From: Clarireedia homoeocarpa
Taxonomy: Eukaryota > Ascomycota > Leotiomycetes > Helotiales > Rutstroemiaceae
NCBI GenBank assembly: GCA_001465935.1
Contig: LNKV01000007.1
Coordinates: 496,001-560,000, forward strand
Reading direction: 5' to 3'
Length of the DNA: 64,000 bases
Position numbers and translations under genes: made by a program. The notes under the pieces were generated by a model that saw nothing but the letters and a program-made list of their open reading frames with translations, was not told the origin of the DNA and ran no database searches. This document shows, piece after piece, positions 10,197-22,869 of this stretch; position 1 is the stretch's first letter; each line of letters starts with the position of its first letter.

Positions 10197-13100
10197 ATGT
10201 CATATAATCGGATAGGTGTGTGCATTCCGTTCCCCTTTTCCTTAGATCTCATTTCGCATTGATTTTTCTCCGCCTCTCACGTTCAATATCCTATATCCTA
10301 TATCCTATATCCAATATCCAATATCCAATATCCATATCCCAAATTTATCACTCTTTGCCCCGAGTTGTTATCGAATTTCCCGGCGTGATAAACTAGGTCG
10401 GTGATTATCGAGAGCGTCGATCAGTATTGATGTCTTAGGGGACCACTCTGCTCGGCCAGTGCACCCCATTTCAGAGCCGCGCCTAGATACGAACACCTGA
10501 AGGAACAGTTCCAACTGTTGACCTGCGCCTGCGCAAAGACATATCCTTGAATGGACCTTTGGCCAACCTCATCTCATCACTTTTACTACATACATTTCAC
10601 CTTCTGCTAGCACAGGAGGCCTTGCATTTCTTTGACAGATTGTTTGCAACATCTGCATTTTTTTCTGTATTTATTTACTTTGAGGTTTCCTAACATCATT
10701 CCTATACAGATCCGACTGGCAACGGCCAAGACGATTACTACGACATGAATAATAGAACAAACTCCCCTTCACACCCACATGGGTATCAACTGGAAGATGC
10801 GCCATATGGAAGACCGACACTTGGCTCGCCCAGTCCTGGAATGCACAACTTGGAAATACCTATGGGTCCTGGAGGACATAGAGTTGGCACACCAAGTGAT
10901 CAATTACAATCACAGCCTTCGGTGAGCCATTCATTGAGAAGCGCGTTGGCATGAAAGTGGTCTGGCTGACTCGAGTCTTCTAGTATTCCGTCGAGCATTT
11001 AGACCAAGGATACAATTACAACCAACGCATGCCCCTAAACCAAAGTCAAAGCTACGAGTCGGACTACACTCTAGATCCGCAAGCGCATCACGATGCCTAT
11101 TACCAACCTCCATACCAACCCCCCAACCACGAAGAACACCCGCAGGATGAGTATTATGGTGACGATGATCATCAACCGATCTTACAATCACACGAACCAT
11201 ATGGGCCAGATCCTCATAGCACGACTGGCGCAGATTACAAAGGTTATGATGGGGCTCATGGACCGTCTCCCACTGCTACACCGCAGCCCACATTAAGGAG
11301 ATACAAGACAGTCAAAGAAGTTCAACTGTTCAATGGCAATCTCGTTCTTGATTGTCCAATTCCTCCCAAGCTTCTAAACCAAGTCAATCATGCGCCTCCA
11401 CCCGAAAGAGATGAATTCACGCACATGAGATATTCAGCCGCGACTTGCGATCCTAGCGAATTCTTCGAGGAGCGCTTCACACTGAGACAAAAATTGTTCG
11501 CGAAGCCTCGGCATACTGAGCTCTTTATTGTAGTAACCATGTACAACGAAGATGACGTACTATTCGCGCGTACGATGCACGGAGTTTTCAAGAATATCGA
11601 GTTCATGTGTTCTCGAAAGGACAGCAAAACGTGGGGAAAAGACGCATGGAAGAAAATCGTAGTATGCGTGGTCAGCGACGGACGTGCCAAGATCAACCCT
11701 AGAACAAGAGCTGTGCTGGCTGGTCTGGGAGTCTATCAGGACGGAATTGCTAAGCAACAAGTTAATGGCAAGGATGTGACAGCCCATATCTATGAATATA
11801 CTACACAAGTAGGGATTTCTTTGGTGAAGGATGTTGTTCAGCTTCGACCGAAACAGCAACCTGTTCAAATGCTTTTCTGCTTGAAGGAAAAGAATCAGAA
11901 AAAGATCAATTCGCACAGATGGTTTTTCCAGGCTTTCGGTCGTGTTTTGGACCCCAATATTTGTGTCCTTATTGATGCGGGTACCAAGCCAGGAAAGGAC
12001 TCGATTTACCAGCTCTGGAAAGCTTTCGATTTGGAACCTACTTGTGCTGGAGCTTGTGGTGAAATCAAGGCTATGTTGGGTACGGGCGGAAAGAATCTGC
12101 TGAATCCTTTGGTGGCCACGCAAAATTTCGAATACAAGATGAGTAACATTCTTGATAAACCTTTAGAATCGGCTTTCGGTTTCATTTCGGTTTTGCCTGG
12201 TGCCTTTTCTGCATATCGTTATGTTGCGCTACAAAACGATAAGGCCGGAAATGGACCTCTGGAGAAGTACTTCGCTGGTGAAAAGATGCATGGAGCCAAT
12301 GCCGGTATTTTCACTGCCAATATGTATCTGGCCGAGGATCGTATCTTGTGTTTCGAGCTGGTATCCAAGAGAAATTGTCACTGGATCTTGCAATACGTCA
12401 AATCAGCTACCGGAGAAACTGATGTACCGGATACCATGGCCGAACTCATTCTACAGCGTCGAAGATGGCTGAATGGAAGTTTTTTCGCCGCTGTTTATGC
12501 CCTGGCTCATTTCTATGAAATCTTCCGTAGTGATCACAGTCTTTTACGGAAGTTCATGTTCTTGGTTGAATTTGCTTATCAGACCATTAGTATGATCTTC
12601 GCTTGGTTCGGTTTGGCTAATTTCTTCCTGGTTTTCCATATCTTGACTACATCACTTGGGAACGACGACCTGCTGGGTAAAGTCGGTACCATTCTTGGCG
12701 TTGTATTCGAATGGCTGTATCTCTTTACACTGCTCACTTGTTTCATTCTGGCTTTGGGAAATCGACCTCAGGGAACTAATAAAGTTTACATGTCTATGGT
12801 TTATTTCTGGATCGTTATTATGATGTAAGTTGCGAAACCACTCCAGTCTTCCACATGATGCTAAATTGTATACAGATACTTAATGTTTGCTTCGATATTC
12901 ATCACTGTCAAATCGATACAAACTCAACTTGCCAAGAATCAATTTAACTGGACCGACATCATCAAGAACCAAATCTTCTACACTCTCATTATCTCTCTGG
13001 CTTCCACTTACCTCCTATGGTTCATATCCTCATTCTTGTTCTTTGATCCGTGGCACATGTTTACGTCCTTCATCCAATATCTCCTCCTAACCCCCACATA

Positions 13101-13575
13101 CATCAACATTCTCAACGTCTACGCCTTCTGCAACACCCACGACATAACCTGGGGAACCAAAGGTGACGACAAAGCCGAAAAATTGCCCTCAGCCATTCTC
13201 AAAGCCGGCGGCAAAGTCGACGTCAACATCCCCACTGACGACGGCGATCTCAACGCGCAATACGAATCGGAGATGCGCAAAATTCAATCCAAGGCTCCCC
13301 AGGAGAAGCGTGAAATGTCGGCCGAGGAAAAGCAAGAGGATTATTATAAATGGTTCAGATCGTCGGTCGTGCTTTTCTGGCTCGTTTGTAATTTTGCCCT
13401 GACTAGTGCCGTCTTGAGTACGACTGGCTTGGAAAGAATCGATACCAGTACCGATGATACGACCAAGAGTACGATTTATATGGCGGTGGTGCTGTGGAGT
13501 GTGGCAGGGTTGAGTACGTTTAAGTTTTTGGGCGCGATGTGGTTCTTGATTGTTAGGATGTTTAGGGGGGTCTAG
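10197..13575 (+). CDS. Chitin synthase, class I/II
   Basis: Four exons (10197-10215, 10710-10921, 10984-12824, 12876-13575) total 2772 nt, 923 residues. The first exon is only 19 nt and is followed by a 494-bp intron. The N-terminal 190 residues are Pro/Gln/Tyr-rich and disordered. The chitin synthase core then begins at LFNGNLVLDCPIP, with the MYNEDDVL and DAGTKPGKDS motifs, EDRILC at 528-533 and the catalytic QRRRW at 568-572. At least six membrane segments follow. The enzyme polymerises UDP-GlcNAc into cell-wall chitin at the plasma membrane. The core sequence resembles class I more than class III; separating class I from II needs a tree. The C-terminal soluble segment (EEKQEDYYKWFRSS) before the last membrane segments is normal for these classes. 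Confidence 0.95.
10216..10709 (+). other. Long first intron of the chitin synthase, with 7-bp repeat
   Basis: The intron starts GTGTGT and ends TACAG. At about 10284-10337 it carries a 7-bp ATATCCT/ATATCCA tandem. At 494 bp it is far longer than the gene's other introns (62 and 51 bp), a pattern often linked to regulated expression of genes with tiny first exons; that link is inference. Confidence 0.7.
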
Positions 13576-14259
13576 TCGGTTCCTTTTTAGTTGGTAGAGG
13601 AGGCGGGGGAAGAGAAGAGGGGAGGCATTGGATATGAGATCGATGTCACTTCTACTATGATGGATGGATAGATTAAGATACCCAAGGGGAAAGAAGGACG
13701 GATTGATGAATAAACGACAAGCGGACTGCATGGATTGATTGGTTGATGAACGGATGGATAGACGGATGGATGGGCATGGTGTTATGTTTTCCAACATCTG
13801 TACCTATTCTCCGTACTCTTATTTTACTTGACCACTTTATATCCATAAATATATATATGTATTATCATCATTTTATCTTGATACAGGATGATAATATGAA
13901 TACGATGACTTTTATAAACATCCTTTTCTTCTTCCATTGATTCATTCATTCGTTCATTTTTCTGCTAAGTTATTGATATTTTTATTATTATTATTAATAT
14001 GTGTGATCCTTACATGTATGTAGCTTAGCTTAGCTTAGCTTAGCTCGGTTATGGAGATGAATTGATGGATGGATGGATGGATGGATTAATGTCAGTGTGG
14101 TAAGTTATTGGTATTATCTGAAGTGACTTGATTTGACTTGACCTGCACTGCACTCACTACCTTACAAGAAAGATAACACAGCACACCAACAATGTAATGC
14201 GTACTTCCTACCTACTATCCTCCATTTTACTTATTCCTCATCTCTATAACCAAACCAAC
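13576..14259. other. Convergent 3' region with simple repeats
   Basis: 3' flanks of the chitin synthase and SLY1. Contains an AGCTT tandem near 14020-14045 and a GATG run near 14062-14086. No gene seen. Confidence 0.6.
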
Positions 14260-16695
14260 TTACCCGCTTCCTGCCTCACCCCCCAGCATACCCAACTCCC
14301 CCTTCAAAAACTCCGCCGCGCTAAGCACTTCCGTACTCCCATAAACCACCCTCTTCTTGACTCCCCCCGCCCCTACACCCCCTCTCCCCTCCGCATTACA
14401 CCTCTGCACCCACTCCCCCAAATTTCCATACTCATCCATACTCCCCCCTCCAACCATAAACACGACCCCCTCACTAAACCCCTGCCTCCTCATCCCAAAA
14501 CTCGCATTCACCCCTACACCCACCCCGCCGGCACCTCCCTGCCCCTCCCCTTTCCTTGCCACACTCGCGGGGGGCAACGTGCCCCTGGCATTCGCGCTCC
14601 TCGGGTCAAAATACAGATAATTCTCCGTCTTGGCAATAGCGCCGCTCGAAGCGGAACTCGGGTCCATGATGGATTCGGTGATTTTCGTGACGGTGAGGTC
14701 GCGATTGGCAGGGAGGAAGTTTTTGACGTTGGAGAGGAGCGATTCGACGTTGGATGTGATGCCAGAGTCTTTGAGGGAGGTGGTGAGACGTGAGGAGAAG
14801 GAGGTGAGGTTACGGAAGAGGTTGTCGGTGTTGGAGGAGGTAGAGGAGGAGCCGTGCGTGGTGGAGGTTTGGGAGGGGGCCGTGGAGAGCATGGTCATGC
14901 GGGTTGTGGTGCGGACTCTGTGGGGGGATGGAGTTAGTAGGTTGTTGAAAGAGTGCAGTGGCTAGACGAGTCTTCTATAGGAGGTCGTCTGTGAAGATAT
15001 AAGAAACAAGACAGGCTGAAACTTACTGCTTGATATAGGCAAGTGATGTGATATCTGCTCCCGCTGCTTTTAATGATTCCTCAAACTTATCCATATCCGC
15101 TCGAGAGATTTCTTGCTCGGTGCTCAAATACCATATGATGAATAGTCTCAACTTATCCATTGGCTCATTTCCCTTCTCCTGATCGTTCAGAACTTCTAGA
15201 ATTTGCGCTTTGGTTTGCTTCATGATATTCTCTTCCATTTGGAAGTAGTTGTCTAATTGTCGATCTTTGACACCTTGAAGGAGTCCGGTGAGAATGTTCA
15301 TATGCATATCTATTACGGCCTTTCGTTCTCTCAATTCGGGAAGTAGAGTGATTGCAGCTTTTAAATGTTGCGCAGATGCGCTAGTATCGTTTTGAAGGTC
15401 CTCGATTGAAGATGCGCCTGTCTTCTTGGTAATCTCGGACGCATCTTCCCTGTATCGCAGCAATTCCGCATCAATATCTTCTGCAACTTGTGGAAATGGC
15501 GACCCCGCGTTCTTCGCCCAAAAGAAATCATTTGCTGTTAAATCATATGCCTTTTTGGTGGAACCCTTACTTGGGTTATCCGCATCGAGTGGTACGTCAA
15601 CAGTAATGCGATTGAGCTTCATGTTGAGAATATCGTGGACAAGTGATTGATAAGTCCACGAATGAGACAGCATGGGTATTAAGTCGACATTTCGATCCAG
15701 AATGATAAGGACGGGTCGAGAAGAAGGTGTGGAAGCGGATTGTCGATTATTTGGAGCGGAGAAGAGGTTGTCTTTTGAGTTTAGGATATGATCACGAAGT
15801 TTGCGGTCAAGTTTTGCAGATATCATCTCCGCTGCAGCACCTGGGGGGCATCGAATAATGGGCATGGCGCCTGTGAGGTGTTAGTCAAGCACAGATACCT
15901 CCAGTTGCAAACTTTACCCATTGTGACCATAACACTGAACAGTCCGCTCACTATTCGATCAACTACGTTGTCTAGTTCTTCATCCTTCGTCTTTGCGCTG
16001 TTCAATGCCCAGTATGTATTTTCCTTCCTCATACCCAAACTAAAAAGATCCGGTTCCGCGACAATGAAATTTAAATACTGGTCGTAGAACTGAGCTATAT
16101 GTTCCGCGGTTCCAGTTTCCGCTGTCTGTTTTGCGAAATCCTCCAGCAAGGCGCGGGGTATCGAGGAGAGGAAGTTGATGTAGGCTGGGGAGTATAAACC
16201 GCGCGAAAGATCGTTGGTAATTCCCTGTAGGTTTGCTGCAGTGGGCTCAACTAGATAGAGTACGGGGACATCGGGTATGGGATGGCGGTTGGCTGTTATA
16301 TGCCTGACTTAATCAGTACTTTTGTGTGAACATTGAAGCTCCCACTGCCCCCGCTTTGGACATACATATGCATTGTGACTCCCCATGCTCGCAGATCACT
16401 CACTCGTAGTACGCTGCTAATAACGTCTCGTCCCAAATCGTCAAACACCAAGACCTTCCATATTGGCTCGCCGTCCTCATTCAATATCGGTACTGATGGC
16501 ACTGGCAATCCATTATGTGAGTTTTGATCGTGGCCATTTGCGGTTTCCGGAGAATCATGGTTCAAATTTAGCATGCGCTCAATGGATCCTGTTCATGGAA
16601 AGTCAGTTACGAGGGGTTCACGGCCAAGGGAAGAGCGATGTTTGGGGGGACATACTGATCTGGCGATCTCGCAGCGAGTTATGAGAAGTTGCCAT
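14260..16695 (-). CDS. SLY1: SM (Sec1/Munc18) protein Sly1
   Basis: Five exons (16695-16656, 16588-16366, 16303-15918, 15870-15027, 14917-14260) give 716 residues, near the size of Sly1. The N-terminus reads RDRQIRSIERMLNLN, followed by WKVLVFDDLGRDVISSVLRV and the HPIPDVPVLYLVEPT strand. The middle holds SSRPVLIILDRNVDLIPMLS and HSWTYQSLVHDIL, hallmark Sec1-family segments; the C-terminal part has LYFDPR and GVKKRVVYGSTEVLSAAEF. Sly1 binds the syntaxin Sed5 and assembles SNARE complexes for ER-Golgi transport. It is essential in yeast. The region coded by 14480-14600 has a Gly-rich insertion (GQGGAGGVGVGVN) beyond the yeast form. All motifs look intact. Confidence 0.94.
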
Positions 16696-17979
16696 GATTG
16701 AAGATGAATAGTAAGGCTCGAGGCTGATGTTTCAGCCAACTCGCAGGGAAATGATCATGCAAAATCCCAGCCGGAAGTGCCGTATGCTCTTTCTCGAAGT
16801 GAGTCGGATCCTGCTGTCCTTACCATAGTCGTCTTTGCTGCTTAGGACACATTTGCACCATGAATTGTCGGGTAGCTTGAGCTTCCAAACCTGAGGTTCG
16901 GTCGTATCCCCGATTGGAGTGCATCGAGTGAATGCGAGGCGCATTGGAGTGTGAATCTAACCTGATGCATACTAGTGCCACGGTGAATGGCCTGAGCTAG
17001 ACCGGATTGGAGTAACGGCACAGATGAGAGAAAAAGGTTGCCTTTCCCAGCGTCCAGTTCGTTCTCACTCTCATTCTCACATTTTCATTTCCTTTTCAAT
17101 TCCTTTTCACTGAGCCACATAACAGACAACCACCACCACCCCATCATCACCACCTCTCCCTTCGTTTTTTGCCTCCTTCTTGTCTCCTTCTTTTCTCCTT
17201 CTCTGCAACGTTTCTCCCATCGCCAACTCCCTCAGCGTCGCATCATTCCCTCCCCGTCAATTGCCCATTATAAAGATCTCTTTGGAAAGGTCGTGATGGC
17301 CAGCTCGTCTAACAGAAATTTATGATCGTACAAAAATAATTACTCTTGAAAAGTGACGCTCGGGGTGAAAGAAAGGGCAGGTTTTTCTCTCGATAAATTG
17401 AGCGTATAACACATAGAAAACAAAAACCACTGGCAAAACGCGAAAAAAGCAGAGGCGTCAAATCGAAAGGGAGGCGCGCAAAGCAGACGCAGAAGCAGAC
17501 GCAGAAGCAGACGCAGACGCAGACGCAGACAGAAGAAGAGGAAGAAGGAAAGAAAAGGGTACGGTGACACCTTGAAACGCATTTTTAATGGCCCTGCGTT
17601 GAAAGCAGAGCAAAATCTACACATTTACACATTTCCGCATCGTTTTCCCCTTCTTCTACCTTCACCTACTGCACATTACCCCCCAAATTGTATTATTGCT
17701 CCCCTCCCGAAATCCTCAAAATCTGCATAGAACAAGAAGGCTTTCACGCTTTTGATTCCGCACCTTTTAAGAGGTCAGTAGGGATGGCAAATTACAAAGA
17801 AAGAAAGACAAAAAACGGCTCGCGATGGTGAGGTTGGCCCGTATCTTCTTGCACATTGATAAAAGTAAAGGGGCAATATGGATATCAAGTGCTGCAAGAA
17901 AGATGACGGGTCTGCTGCACGCGTCTCGAATCTGCTACTTACGTGTATCAAAATGTGCTGATGCGATGACGACTGATGC

Positions 17980-18066
17980 GGTTACGACTGATGCTGCTGC
18001 TCCTGATGCTGCTGCTCCTGATGCTGCTGCTCCTGATGCTGCTGCTCCTGATGCTGCTGCTGCTGT
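17980..18066 (+). repeat. 15-bp tandem repeat GATGCTGCTGCTCCT
   Basis: About five nearly perfect head-to-tail copies. In one frame they encode DAAAP units inside a 95-codon open frame (17825-18112) with no other sign of being a gene. Confidence 0.85.
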
Positions 18067-18224
18067 ACCTTCTTACTCATGGTATGCTTGGCTCTTCGTC
18101 TGTCTGTCCTGAGCTACGGGAAAGGCGGAGGCCAGCAAGACGCCTTCTCCAATATCTCGAGTCTAGTCAGCACAGCTACATTGCAGGCGCAGGCCTCATC
18201 AGAATACTGGATATTCTACTCATT

Positions 18225-18355
18225 GCAGTCGTGGCAGTCGTGGCAGGCATTACACTCATGACAGTCGTTACACTCATTACACTCGTTACACTCGTTACAG
18301 TCGTTACAGCCATCACAGCCATCACACTCATTACACTCACTACACGCAATACACA
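18225..18355. repeat. 9-bp tandem repeat, CACTCGTTA-type
   Basis: Roughly thirteen imperfect copies of units such as CACTCGTTA, CAGTCGTTA and CAGCCATCA in the presumed leader of the PNUTS-like gene. Confidence 0.75.
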
Positions 18356-18782
18356 CATTACTACCATTCATTACTATGATTTTCTCGTTTTCCTTGTTTA
18401 TCCATTTCTCACATCATCGCCACTTTTTGCGCCCCAACACAGAAACTCATTCTTGCTGCTCAAGTGCTAATTTGATCTTCTTCGTTTAGTTACCCAATCA
18501 AATCCCTCCTTTTCCTTCCACTCCGATTCTTCGATTTCTTTTAGTCGTGCCCGGAAGCGGCACTACGGAAGCGAACGGAAGCGACTACGGCAGCCACTAC
18601 GGCAGCCACTACGGTACCTAGCCACACATCGCATCGCACAGGATTCTGCCACAACTTCATATCCTTACACCCACTTCGATTCTACAATCGCACCCGCTCG
18701 ACTTTCACTCCCTCACCCATCCCAGAATCTTCACGTGATTGATTAATTGTTAACCCGTTAACCCGTCCTTCAATTCGGCACA

Positions 18783-19340
18783 ATGGATGCTCATGCTCAT
18801 ACTCATAACCATGGCTTCATCCAAGATGATGTTGATCTCAACGGATTGCTAAGTAATCCTAGTTCTTGGCCCGATCAATATGCCTACCAGCAACCGCATG
18901 TACAAGATCCATATGGAAGATACACGACGAGTCAACCTTCCTATGATCAACAATCATATGACCTTTCACATCAAACCTCGTATACTCCTGTACCATATTC
19001 GACTAATTCTCCATACTCTTCCCAATATCAGCATGCGACACCTTCAGATGTGTTTAGTTCGACACCATATGATCTGGATCCATCTCTTCAAGAGCCAACC
19101 TCATATCATGGAGTCCCCAATTCCTTCCCTTTCCAGTCAAGTGCAACACATTCCGCACTGTCTCCCCAAACTCTTCAGTACAACATACTGTCCCAACAGC
19201 AACTGAACAATGGAATACAGTCTTCGCCTTTTCAACCATCACCAAGTGGAACAGGCTCACCGGCAGAGTACGGTTTCGGCCAGAGACCACAGGGTAACCA
19301 AACTCACTACTTCAGCCAACCGCAAAATGGGACGATACAA

Positions 19341-19379
<39 letters not shown>

Positions 19380-22300
19380 CAACAAGAACACAAGGCCATC
19401 CATGAAGTAGCAAACAACAATATCCGCTACGCAAATAGCACTCCAGACCTTGCAGCAAAGCAACCCATCAAAACTTATGTTCCAGAGGACAACTCAGCAC
19501 CATCTTCCAGCGTTGCAACGATATCCGCACCTGCACCCATACCCATCCCTGCGCGCATCCCAGAAGTCAAGGCCGTTCCGCCTCAAGATCTATTGCGGAT
19601 TACCCATCCCGAACTTCTCGCAAAGGTTACTTCATCACGGCCTCGGTTCTCATATGCTCCGTTTGTTGTGTGGGATGATACACCTATCCAAGTCGCGCCG
19701 GGACTGAAAAGTCAGTAGTCTCTCAAGACTTTCTTTCGCATAATAACTCAACAGCACTTTTGCTAACGAATTTCATGTAGACACTATTCCAAAATACCAT
19801 CCCAGGAAATCCCGAAGTGGCCAGGAACTTGTTCCTGGACTACCGGAAGCAAGTGAGTGGAAAATTACAAATCAAATTTTTGAAATTGCCATTGACATTT
19901 CAATTAGAATCATCTGTTACACCAGCTCGAATTTCTAAAAAGATTCGCGTCCCTAAGGAAAAGACGAAACATGTCAGCAGTTACAAAGGCACTGGAAGGT
20001 CTGCATTTGATAAAGTATCTGCCTTACGTGCTGATGGTTCAAGCACTCCCGTTAAATCTCCATCCACCCCTACGGAATCAAGCTCTTCGGAAGAAGACTC
20101 GAGTTCCGAAGAAGAGTCGGATTATGAAGATGAAGACGATGAGATGCCGCCGCCCATAGACATTAGTACAGTAAGTACCTTGCCCCTCTCCCGTACCTCC
20201 TACAAATTCAGGCGTGCTGTGCATGAAAATTTCATGTGTCTATTCACTACTTTCAGCAAATTTGGTGTCAAACTCAATGTTATTTAAGTGTTCGTTAAAT
20301 ACTATGTCAACACAATATTTGAGTCATCCCACATTAAAAGTAGTAGATATGCACAGTAATCTTTCGATTTTGTCCAAGTCTAGAAATCAGCACAGCACTA
20401 CTTTGTACAAATGGACGCTTATCGTTTTTACAGGTCCGTGAGGTTACGCGCCCGAGTGATGTCCCAAATGCCGCCAGATGGGATGCGATTGGTATTGTTT
20501 GGAAAGATCCCAACTCAAGTCCTAGTGCCGAAGCTATTGCAAGTTCTATTGATGAATATGCAAATGTTGTCATCGCTCTTCGGACACAGATCAAGGATTT
20601 AGCCGCAAAGATTGATGAGGCCACCAAGTCCAAGGCTGGCGATGTACAGATTCAGAAACTCAAGAACAATCGGATCGAAAAACTGGAAGTCCTGTATGAG
20701 ACAATCGAAGCTGCTAATAAACATGGCTATGGTCCGATTGTTGAAAACTTGGGTAATCACCAAAAACTGGTTAACGCACTTACTACAACGTTGATAGATT
20801 GTGCAAAGTCGGAAGATTATCTGGGAAAACTCCCCAAAGCAGTGTTCGCGTTACTGGCCAAATTTCAAACTTTAACAGATGAGCTCCTGAAGAAACTCAA
20901 ATTCGAAGCCCTCCAAAAGCGCTGGAACAAGAGAGGAGACCAAGAGACCAAGAGTAACATTGCGACTATACTTGGAAATACTACAGATGCAAAGGAGAGA
21001 GCTAGCAAGTCGGACAAGACACAGAACGGTGCGGAGGAAACCAAGAAGAACTTGGAAAAGATAGAACAATCTAAATCTCGCAGTAATGAGAACGTGAAGC
21101 CTGCAGCAGGTAATCCTTCCAAGCGGCCTCATGACGGCGATGGCAATAATGGCAAACCAACCAAAAAGTTTGCAGCTGATGTCTCTGGCGCACCTGCCTC
21201 GTCGATGAAGATACCCAAGAGAACCACCAGTGTTCTCGCGAACAATTTACTTGGTATATCATCCAAGCCAACTCCAAAGCCTACACCGAAGCCCGCCCCT
21301 CCTAAGAAGAAAGAACCTTCACCACCGCCCACCGAGTCGAAGTTGGGAGCATTGCTTGCCAGCATCGCACAACCACCCGAACCACCTAAGAAATCAACAC
21401 CAGCTCCAGGTCCACCGGAAACACCTGAGGAGAAGAAGCGTCGTGAGCGGAAGGAGAGTAGGCGCCACTTACGTGTTAAATTCAAGGAAGGCGATGAGCT
21501 TGAGCAAATTCGTCTTTTCAAACACGAGCAAGCAGAAGATGAAGGTCGCCAAGATAATATGCTAAGAGATGCTCATGATGATCGTTCAGAGGGTATGATG
21601 CACAAGCAACGTGTTTTAGAGAGTATGGATGAAGACGAGGAGACATTGTCGGCCACTATCAACGACCGTCCTTATCCAGATTTGATCGAGATCGACTTTT
21701 CCAACCTCGAGAAAACCACTCCATTCGGTCCTACGTATGTTACCCGCGGAGGAGATTTGAAGTTCACCACACCCGAGCAGCAAACGCAAGATCGTAGAGA
21801 AGCCCTGGAATTACTTGTTGTCTACAGTGATCCTTCAGATATCCCTCAATCCGCAAAAGAGCCATCGGCAGCAAACGATGGTTCTCATACGATGGCAAAG
21901 CAACTAAAACTTCCATCGTCCCCATGGTTGCTCCAACGACTTCAAGAAATCCAACAGCTTGGTCCAGAATACGCACGACATCTGTTTATGAGTCGACCGG
22001 AGCAGCGAAAAGTACCGGAATTACGCGACAATCACAATCGAAATTCGCAATTTGCTTCACCTTCGGCAGACGTTTCTACCCTCTTACAACAAATCAGTGG
22101 GGCTCCACAACACCAGCAAGCTCCTACAATGCCGACCATGGACCCAGCTATATGGGATAATTTAACACGCATCGTCCACGCCTTGAAAGGTAAACCATAT
22201 CCCGCGGTCGAACCCCCCGAATGGATGAACGAACCACAGAAGAAAGATTGGTGGGAAGGCTTCAACAAGGGAAAATCCATGCAAGAAAAGAAATTGGCAG

Positions 22301-22869
22301 AAGAGAGATTAGCCGCGCAGATTCAAGCACCTCCTCCTCATCACCAATCTGCGCCCGCTATGGTCGCTCCCATGGCGGTTCCGCAGATGCAGACTTACCA
22401 AGCGCAAATGACCCAGCCGGCTATGACGTATAATCCTGCGTCTACGTCTGCTGCTGTGCCGGATGCGAATCAGCAGGCTGCGGAATACTTGCAGGCATGG
22501 GGTAACGTCGATTCGGCGTATCAACAGCAACAGCAGCAACAAACTTCGCAGCAGCCAACGTTTGATTTCTCGGCTTGGTCTAATGTGCCAGGTTTACAAC
22601 AGTATGCGCAAGCTACGCAGTCGACTTCGGGCGCGGGGGCGGGACAGAGATGGGATGGTGGTGGCGATTCGAAGAATGGTAATGGTGGGAATAAGTTGGA
22701 TCATCATCATCATAATGAAAATGGTGGGGGACGCAAATCAAAGATATGGAAGGATGGTGGCGGGCCGTTGGATGCGAATGGCGAGTATAGGGGGAAGAAG
22801 AAGCCGTGTAAGTTTTTTAAGGAGGGGAAATGTGCGAAGGGGGCTGCTTGTACTTATTTACATGATTAA
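18783..22869 (+). CDS. PNUTS-like PP1-targeting protein (TFIIS N-domain, RVKF, CCCH zinc finger)
   Basis: Four exons (18783-19710, 19781-19852, 19908-20170, 20434-22869) encode 1232 residues. The N-terminal third is Gln/Ser/Tyr-rich with a polyglutamine run at about 186-203. An acidic Ser/Glu stretch closes exon 3. A helical TFIIS N-terminal (LW-like) domain lies around 480-570 (NHQKLVNALTTTLIDCAKSE onward). A PP1-docking RVxF motif, RVKF, sits at 768-771 inside HLRVKFKEGDELEQIRLF. The protein ends in a single CCCH finger: Cys1213, Cys1221, Cys1227, His1231. This domain order matches vertebrate PNUTS and fission yeast Ppn1, which bring PP1 to the cleavage/polyadenylation machinery and Pol II. 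Assignment is by architecture and the PP1 motif; low-complexity regions diverge. Confidence 0.85.
19338..19388 (+). repeat. CAG/CAA run encoding polyglutamine
   Basis: About 17 Gln codons in a row, mostly CAG in the middle with CAA at both ends, in exon 1 of the PNUTS-like gene. Pure CAG stretches are length-variable between isolates. Confidence 0.9.

Larger units (their letters stand above)
16696..18782. other. Divergent promoter and long leader, with tandem repeats
   Basis: Two kilobases between SLY1 (-) and the PNUTS-like gene (+). It is rich in pyrimidine runs, includes GACGCA/GAAGCA repeats near 17480-17530 and the two tandem repeats listed separately. Several short ATG frames in it look like chance or leader uORFs; none carries a recognisable domain. 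Confidence 0.5.

Noticed and set aside
17825..18470. Low-complexity proteins with DAAAP or poly-Leu repeats
   Set aside because: They are products of the 15-bp and 9-bp tandem repeats read in different frames, within the leader of the PNUTS-like gene.
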